NCBI GenBank assembly: GCA_040003255.1
Contig: JBDUCV010000064.1
Coordinates: 1 to 11,960 of the forward strand
Origin: JBDUCV01 sp040003255
GTDB taxonomy: Bacteria; Actinomycetota; Actinomycetes; Mycobacteriales; Jatrophihabitantaceae
Length of the DNA: 11,960 bases
Reading direction: 5' to 3'
Shown: positions 7,760 to 11,960 of the stretch, piece by piece
Position numbering within the stretch: position 1 is the first letter of the stretch
Layout of the letters: every line of letters begins with the position of its first letter
Position numbers and translations under genes: made by a program
Notes under the pieces: model-generated
Told to the model about the DNA's origin: nothing
What the model saw: only the letters and a program-made list of their open reading frames with translations
Database searches by the model: none

Positions 7760-8701
7760 ATGAGCCAGCCAGCGCAGCACGGTGATGGCGTCCGCGGTGC
7801 CGCCCAGCTGCAGACGAGCAGCGAGCGCATCGAGGCGCTGCTCACGGCGAGCGCGTCCGGGGGAGTCGTGGCCCGGGAACGCGCCGAGGAACTGGTGCGC
7901 GTCGTGGTCGATCTCTACGGCGCGGGCCTCGAACGCCTGCTCGAGCTGCTGCACGACGCGGGCCGCCTCGACGAGCAGGCACTCGAGGCGCTGGCCAGTG
8001 ACGAGCTGGTGTCCGGTCTGCTGCTGGTGCATGGCCTGCACCCGCATGACATGTCGACCCGGGTAGCGCGCGCGCTGGACTCGGTGCGCCCGTATCTGGG
8101 TTCCCACGGCGGCGACGTCGAGCTGGTTGAGATCACCGACGACGGCGTCGTCCGGCTTCGGCTGACCGGTAGCTGCGACGGCTGCGCGTCGTCCTCGGCC
8201 ACCCTCGAGCTGGCGGTCGACGGCGCGGTGCGTGACGCCGCCCCAGAGGTCACCGACATCGAGGTGTTGGCGTCGGCGTCGCAGCCGACGAACGGCGTCA
8301 TTCCGATCTCGAGCTTGCGGGTACGCACAGCACCCGCGTCGGTCGAGCGAGCTGCGGGCTGGCAGGTGCTCGACCGCGCCGAAGAGCTGGCCGAGGGCCG
8401 AGCCGACGGCCGGCTCGTGGCCGGCGTTGCGGTGGTGGTGTGCCGGGTCGGTACCGACTTGTTCGCATTCCGCGATCGTTGCCCGTCCTGCGGCAGCGGG
8501 CTGGCCGGGGCGCCGCTGCACCGCCTTGCCGGCGGCCCGGTGGGCGCTGCGGTGCTGCGCTGCCCGGGCTGCGGACATCACTTCGACGTGCGCCGCGCCG
8601 GTGCCGGCCTGGATCGTGACGAGGAGATGCTGGAGCCGCTTCCGTTGCTTGTCCGCGACGGCAGCGTGCAGATCGCCACCCCTGCAGCCGTAGTGGCGTG
8701 A
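7760..8701 (+). CDS. hhyE: Hydrogenase-associated NifU-like / Rieske-like iron-sulfur protein HhyE
   Basis: A 313-residue cytoplasmic protein following hhyL by 42 bp, with GGGAGAAGG before the ATG. Three parts are visible: a helical N-terminal region (about 20-95); a NifU C-terminal-like domain (about 100-172) with VRPYLGSHGGDVELVEI and the cluster-binding SCDGCASS (Cys139, Cys142); and a Rieske-like domain (about 180-306) with CPSCGSGL (241-248) and CPGCGHHFDV (268-277). In a canonical Rieske site these boxes read CxH and CxxH. Here the His positions are Ser243 and Cys271 and an extra Cys244 appears, giving a CxxC...CxxC pattern. In Mycolicibacterium smegmatis the Fe-S protein encoded after hhyL is required for hydrogenase function, with a proposed role in electron transfer to the respiratory chain. 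The stop overlaps the next gene's GTG. Confidence 0.88.
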   Translation: MSQPAQHGDGVRGAAQLQTSSERIEALLTASASGGVVARERAEELVRVVVDLYGAGLERLLELLHDAGRLDEQALEALASDELVSGLLLVHGLHPHDMSTRVARALDSVRPYLGSHGGDVELVEITDDGVVRLRLTGSCDGCASSSATLELAVDGAVRDAAPEVTDIEVLASASQPTNGVIPISSLRVRTAPASVERAAGWQVLDRAEELAEGRADGRLVAGVAVVVCRVGTDLFAFRDRCPSCGSGLAGAPLHRLAGGPVGAAVLRCPGCGHHFDVRRAGAGLDRDEEMLEPLPLLVRDGSVQIATPAAVVA

Positions 8702-9399
8702 CCGAGGCGATGGGCGCAATGGGCTCAGACACCAATGCGCTGTCGATCCTGCGCAGGATCAAGGCGGCCGAACGGGTGGTCCCTGACGGCGAGCGGTGCG
8801 AGATGTGCGCGGCACCGATCGGCGAGGAACACTCGCACGTGGTGAACCTAACCAGCCGCAGCCTGCTCTGCACCTGTCGCGCCTGCACGCTGCTGTTCGA
8901 CTACGACTCGGCGGAATTGAAATACCGGGCGGTGCCCAACCGTTACCTGTCGTTTTCGTCGCTGCGCTTATCGGCCGCCCTGTGGGACGAGCTGCAGATC
9001 CCGGTCGGGTTGGCGTTCCTGTTCCACAACTCGACGCTCGATCGCACGGTTGCGTTCTATCCCGGGCCCGCGGGTGCGACCGAGTCCGAACTGCCCCTTG
9101 GAGCGTGGGACGCCGTCGTCGCGGCGCACCCTGTCCTGACCACCGCCGCGCCCGATGTCGAGGCGATCATCCTCCGCGCGCCGGACGGCGGCCGGACCGC
9201 AGTGGAGTGTTATCTGGTGCCGATCGACAGCTGTTATGAGCTGGTCGGGCGGCTGCGCCAAGTGTGGCGCGGCTTCGACGGCGGCCAGGAGGCTCGCGCT
9301 CACCTAGCCGACTACTTCGATTCCCTCGCGGCGCGCAGCAAGCCGGCCCGCGGATCGGCTGCTAGGCCCGAAGACGTAAGCCCGGCGGTGTCGAAATGA
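8698..9399 (+). CDS. DUF5947-like hydrogenase-cluster protein with a Cys/His metal-binding motif
   Basis: A 233-residue protein of unknown function that I assign to DUF5947, a family found in actinobacterial group 1h hydrogenase loci. Near the N-terminus is a dense metal-ligand array: Cys34-x2-Cys37, His45-x-His47, Cys58-x-Cys60-x2-Cys63, likely binding Zn or an Fe-S cluster. The rest contains YRAVPNRYLSF, IPVGLAFLFHNS (about 100-111), RTVAFYPGPAGATES and the segment ECYLVPIDSCYELVGRLRQVWRGFDGG. There is no signal peptide or membrane span. The GTG start overlaps the hhyE stop (GTGA), which suggests translational coupling; ATGs at codons 5 and 8 are possible alternatives. Its role could be in cluster delivery, assembly or electron transfer, but nothing here decides that. 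Confidence 0.82.
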   Translation: MTEAMGAMGSDTNALSILRRIKAAERVVPDGERCEMCAAPIGEEHSHVVNLTSRSLLCTCRACTLLFDYDSAELKYRAVPNRYLSFSSLRLSAALWDELQIPVGLAFLFHNSTLDRTVAFYPGPAGATESELPLGAWDAVVAAHPVLTTAAPDVEAIILRAPDGGRTAVECYLVPIDSCYELVGRLRQVWRGFDGGQEARAHLADYFDSLAARSKPARGSAARPEDVSPAVSK

Positions 9400-10037
9400 C
9401 CGAGCTGCAGTTCACCGTTCGCGACATCGTGCCCGAACGATTCGCTGCCTCACCCTTGCTGTCCGTGCGGCTTGGCATCGAGGAGACGACCGGAGCGGTC
9501 GTGCACGCCGCCGCGCTGCGCGTCCAGGTTCGCATCGAGCCGCAACGCCGGGCCTACAGCGACGACGAAGGGGACGCCCTGCTCGACCTCTTCGGTCGGC
9601 GGGCTCGGTGGTCCGAGACGGTCCGGCCGTTCCTGTGGACGCACTGCGTCACCCTCGTCCAGGGTTTCACTGGCAGCACCGAGGTTGATCTGCCGCTGCC
9701 GTGCACGTATGACTTCGAGGTATCGGCCAGCAAGTACCTCAACGCCTTGGGCGACGGCGAGGTGCCACTCGTGCTGCTCTTCAGTGGCACCGTGTTCACC
9801 CGCGGCGAGACCGGGTTTTCGGTGGAGCAAGTTTCTTGGAACGCCGAGGCCAATTATCGGCTGCCGGTTCGGGTTTGGCGCCAGCTGATGGACGACCACT
9901 TTCCCAACAGCGCATGGATCCGGTTGGGACGCGAGCAGTTCACCGCACTGCATCAGTTCAAGACCGATCACGCTCTGCTCGGCTGGGACGACACGGTGGC
10001 CCTGCTGCTCGACGGTGCTGCCGAGGTGGTCCCATGA
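9396..10037 (+). CDS. DUF6084-like hydrogenase-cluster protein
   Basis: A 213-residue protein of unknown function resembling DUF6084, which occurs beside DUF5947 in group 1h hydrogenase operons. It is predicted to be beta-rich in its first two thirds (alternating strands around 18-50, 80-110 and 123-160) and helical near the end. It has no signal peptide, membrane span or cofactor motif, only two cysteines (84 and 103). Segments that look conserved-type are RRAYSDDEGDALLDLFG, LPLPCTYDFEVSASKYLNAL and VPLVLLFSGTVF. The ATG overlaps the upstream stop (ATGA), and its own stop overlaps the next ATG in the same way, so it is probably made stoichiometrically with its neighbours. A structural or chaperone role for the hydrogenase complex is a guess from context only. 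Confidence 0.82.
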   Translation: MTELQFTVRDIVPERFAASPLLSVRLGIEETTGAVVHAAALRVQVRIEPQRRAYSDDEGDALLDLFGRRARWSETVRPFLWTHCVTLVQGFTGSTEVDLPLPCTYDFEVSASKYLNALGDGEVPLVLLFSGTVFTRGETGFSVEQVSWNAEANYRLPVRVWRQLMDDHFPNSAWIRLGREQFTALHQFKTDHALLGWDDTVALLLDGAAEVVP

Positions 10038-11467
10038 CCTCCCGGCTCGACGAAGCGCTCGAGCAGGCCCGGCTTGTCGCCGACGCCGTGCTCTACGAGG
10101 GTTATCTGCTCTACCCCTACCGTGCCAGCGCCGAGAAGAACCAGCTGCGGTGGCAGTTCGGCATCCTCGGCCCGCCCGGCGCGGCGCCCGGTGCCGGTGA
10201 GCCGGCCGAGATGCATGCGGAATGCCTGCTGCGCACCCCGGCCGACGGGACGCTGTCGATCGATCTGCGGTTCCTTCAGCTGCAGTCCCGAGACGTCGAG
10301 CGGCTGCTGCCCGGTTCAGCCGGCCCCGCCGAGTTCGAGCGGGTACCTCAGTTGCGAGCCGGCACCGACACCTGGGTGAGCTGGGACGAAGCCGTTCCGC
10401 ATGAACTGGCACTCGGACCGTTCCGGGTCGCAGAACTGCGAGAGGGCCGCACCGTGCGGGTGCCGGTGCCCGGCGGCGAGGACGTCGAAATGCTGCTGGA
10501 CCCGACCGGAGTGGAAATCGGCCGGGTCATGCGACGCCGGCAGGCGTTGCGCGGCGAGGTCTCGATCCGCGTCATCGACGTCGATCCGGCCGGCGCATCT
10601 GACGACGGGGACGCCAATCGGCTCTGCCGGCTGAGCGTCGTCGTTACGAACAGCTTCGATGAGATGGCTGCTGACCGGGACGCGGCCCTGTCGCGTTCGT
10701 TCTTGAGCGCGCACCTGCTGCTGTTCACCGCGCCGGGGCGGTTCGTGTCGTTGCTCGACCCACCCGAACCGGCCCGCGACGCCGCGCAGGCGTGCCGCAA
10801 CGCCCGGTGCTGGCCGGTGCTCGCCTCCGACCAGGACGACGTGGTCCTGGTGTCGCCGATCATCCTCTACGACCACCCGGCCGTTGCCCCAGAGAGCGCA
10901 GGGGCGTTGTTCGACTCGACCGAGATCGACGAGATCCTGACGCTGCGCGTAATGACGATGACCGACGCCGAAAAGGCGGAGGCCCGAGCGACCGATCCCC
11001 ATGCCGCGGCGATCATCGACCGCTGCGACGCGATGTCGCCCGAAGCGCTGCAGCGCCTGCACGGCGTTCTCCGCGACCCGCATTTGGACGCGGCGCGCGA
11101 GGCGTTTGATGTGCCCACCTGGGCAGACACGGGCGGAGCCCCCTGGTGGGATCCGGCCGTCGATGCGAGCGTGGCTCCCGAGCGCGACGCGGTGTGGGTC
11201 GGTGGGGTGGCGGTGTCGCGCGGTAGCCGGGTGCGCGTGCACCCCCGCCGCCGGGCCGATGCCCAGGACCTGTTCTTCGCCGACCAGGACGCCACCGTGG
11301 CCGCGGTGTACGCCGACGTCGACGGCAACGACCACGTCGCGGTCGTGCTGACCGACGATCCGGCAGCCGACCTGCACGAGTGGTACGGCCGCTATCTGTA
11401 CTTCGCTCCGGACGAGCTCGAACCCTTGTCCGCGGCGCCCTACGAACTGCGAGAGGAGGAGGGATAG
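10034..11467 (+). CDS. Conserved hydrogenase-operon protein of unknown function (477 aa)
   Basis: The frame is open back to 9836, but the ATG at 10034 sits in an ATGA overlap with the preceding stop and is the sensible start; codons upstream lie within the DUF6084-like gene. The 477-residue product begins TSRLDEALEQARLVADAVLYEGYLLYPYRASAEKNQLRWQFGIL, a soluble alpha/beta type. It has no signal peptide, membrane span or cysteine cluster. The C-terminal stretch (about 390-470) has a short beta-strand pattern: AVWVGGVAVSRGSRVRVHPR, a loop, VAAVYADVDGNDHVAVVL, then YGRYLYFAPDELEPL. It looks like a small SH3/KOW-like barrel. I do not recognise a characterised family. Position and coupling suggest an assembly or scaffold partner of the hydrogenase. 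Its last codons (REEEG) also form the ribosome binding site of the next gene. Confidence 0.82.
   Translation: MTSRLDEALEQARLVADAVLYEGYLLYPYRASAEKNQLRWQFGILGPPGAAPGAGEPAEMHAECLLRTPADGTLSIDLRFLQLQSRDVERLLPGSAGPAEFERVPQLRAGTDTWVSWDEAVPHELALGPFRVAELREGRTVRVPVPGGEDVEMLLDPTGVEIGRVMRRRQALRGEVSIRVIDVDPAGASDDGDANRLCRLSVVVTNSFDEMAADRDAALSRSFLSAHLLLFTAPGRFVSLLDPPEPARDAAQACRNARCWPVLASDQDDVVLVSPIILYDHPAVAPESAGALFDSTEIDEILTLRVMTMTDAEKAEARATDPHAAAIIDRCDAMSPEALQRLHGVLRDPHLDAAREAFDVPTWADTGGAPWWDPAVDASVAPERDAVWVGGVAVSRGSRVRVHPRRRADAQDLFFADQDATVAAVYADVDGNDHVAVVLTDDPAADLHEWYGRYLYFAPDELEPLSAAPYELREEEG
11453..11463 (+). promoter_or_regulatory. Strong ribosome binding site inside the 3' end of the 477-aa gene
   Basis: A GAGGAGGAGGG-type run lies 6-7 bases before ATG 11470. 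It doubles as codons for the acidic REEEG tail of the upstream protein. It supports the start of the 39-codon gene. Confidence 0.7.
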
Positions 11468-11469
11468 GC

Positions 11470-11589
11470 ATGCGAATGATCGGAATGATCACAGCCTTCG
11501 TGATGTCCGCGGTTGCCGTGGGCGCGCTCGTCGTCGGCGTACGTTCGGTGCCCGATGTCAAACGCTACCTGCGCATGCGGAGCATGTGA
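11470..11589 (+). CDS. 39-aa single-span membrane microprotein, DUF6893-like
   Basis: ATG 11470 follows a very strong ribosome site, two bases after the preceding stop. The 39-residue product has one hydrophobic segment, ITAFVMSAVAVGALVVGV (7-24), then a basic tail PDVKRYLRMRSM. The positive-inside rule places the tail in the cytoplasm. The shape and the VPDVKRYLRMR tail match DUF6893 small proteins, which I recall near DUF5947/DUF6084 genes in actinobacterial hydrogenase loci. It may anchor or recruit the soluble HhySL complex to the membrane, where electrons enter the quinone pool; this is inference from topology and position. The open frame extends back to 11380, but that part shadows the upstream gene. 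Confidence 0.8.
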   Translation: MRMIGMITAFVMSAVAVGALVVGVRSVPDVKRYLRMRSM

Positions 11590-11616
11590 CGGCAAACGTC
11601 ATCGACAGGAGGAGTC

Positions 11617-11826
11617 ATGGACTCAGAACCAGGCGAGCAGCTCAGCGAGGAGCCGCAGTCCGACCGCGGCGCACCCGGCTCACGCGATACCGGGGCGGAC
11701 GAACCGGCCGGCGGCCCCGTCGATCGGCCACCGGGCACAGCGGACGCCAACGATTCGACTGCTATCGACCCGCAGAAACCCATCCACGAGGATTCACCTG
11801 TCATGCCGTCGGGTGATGGCGGCTGA
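11617..11826 (+). CDS. 69-aa acidic, probably disordered hydrogenase-operon protein
   Basis: ATG 11617 is preceded by AGGAGGAG (11607-11614), a strong site, 27 bp after the microprotein. The 69-residue product is rich in Asp, Glu, Pro, Gly and Ser with almost no large hydrophobic residues, so it is probably intrinsically disordered. It has no cysteine or known domain. A C-terminal PVMPSGDGG stretch is its only mildly hydrophobic part. The ribosome site, codon phase and operon position support translation. Function unknown; an acidic linker or binding peptide for a basic surface is possible. Confidence 0.65.
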   Translation: MDSEPGEQLSEEPQSDRGAPGSRDTGADEPAGGPVDRPPGTADANDSTAIDPQKPIHEDSPVMPSGDGG

Positions 11827-11854
11827 GCGCCGACCAAGCAGAACGGAGGACGCG

Positions 11855-11960
11855 ATGAGCACGGTAAATCCGATGGGCCCGCAAGACGACACGCCTGACG
11901 ACGCTCCCGGTGGCGACCGGGCGATACCGCCATACGAGGGGCGCAAGGAGGCCGGCGACG
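11855..11960 (+). CDS. Start of a further acidic hypothetical protein, cut by the window end
   Basis: ATG 11855 follows GGAGGA (11845-11850). The first 35 codons are open to the window edge and read MSTVNPMGPQDDTPDD, then APGGDRAIPPYEGRKEAGD. The beginning is acidic and flexible like its upstream neighbour. The IPPYEGRKE stretch may mark the start of a folded part. Too little is visible to name a family. It lies 28 bp after the previous stop and so belongs to the same operon. Confidence 0.6.
   Translation, partial: MSTVNPMGPQDDTPDDAPGGDRAIPPYEGRKEAGD

Noticed and set aside
6539..8719. Very long minus-strand open frame (726 codons) opposite hhyL and hhyE.
   Set aside because: It is the shadow of GC-rich codons on the + strand. 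hhyL and hhyE opposite it are well supported by motifs and ribosome sites, and its product is low-complexity Ala/Arg/Val/Asp without domains.
9836..10033. N-terminal extension of the 477-aa protein to the start at 9836.
   Set aside because: It would lie wholly inside the DUF6084-like gene in another frame; the ATGA overlap at 10034 is the typical operon start.
11380..11469. Extended N-terminus of the 39-aa microprotein.
   Set aside because: It overlaps the upstream gene out of frame and encodes Arg-rich shadow sequence; the strong ribosome site points to ATG 11470.

Overview
This is a high-GC actinobacterial window. It has GTG starts, purine-rich ribosome binding sites, 4-bp stop/start overlaps, an F420 (deazaflavin)-dependent reductase of the Ddn type, and an actinobacterial-type group 1h (formerly group 5) [NiFe] hydrogenase operon. 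A mycobacterium or a close relative is plausible, but the sequence alone does not fix the genus. All genes with good support are on the + strand.

Left part (1-4683). The window opens inside hypB, the nickel-inserting GTPase for hydrogenase maturation. Its 5' end is cut off but its His-rich nickel-binding N-terminus is partly visible. Next come genes with no obvious hydrogenase role: an aldo/keto reductase (843-1874), a non-coding stretch with a minus-strand fragment resembling an MFS exporter (about 1880-2077), a Ddn-family deazaflavin-dependent reductase (2234-2671), and a two-gene unit. That unit pairs an enolase-superfamily N-succinylamino acid racemase/o-succinylbenzoate synthase (2738-3844) with a GNAT-fold acyltransferase (3847-4683). 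The pairing resembles the known D-to-L amino acid conversion route through N-succinyl intermediates, although no desuccinylase is in view.

Right part (4684-11960). This is the structural operon of the high-affinity hydrogenase that oxidises atmospheric H2: hhyS (small subunit), hhyL (large subunit), and hhyE (a NifU-like plus Rieske-like protein). A tightly coupled set of poorly characterised genes follows: DUF5947, DUF6084, a 477-residue protein, a 39-residue single-span membrane protein that looks like DUF6893, a 69-residue acidic disordered protein, and the start of another small acidic protein that runs off the window. hhyE to the 477-residue gene are joined by 4-bp stop/start overlaps, so they are probably made in matched amounts.

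Working model. HypB, with HypA and others outside the window, loads Ni into HhyL. A protease outside the window removes the 22-residue HhyL tail after His577. HhyS wires the active site through three Fe-S clusters, the proximal one with an Asp in place of a Cys. HhyE and the downstream proteins probably connect the enzyme to its electron acceptor or membrane, or assist assembly. The least understood and most interesting part is 7760-11960: a conserved-looking accessory set with two predicted metal-binding cysteine proteins, a membrane microprotein and two disordered acidic proteins.
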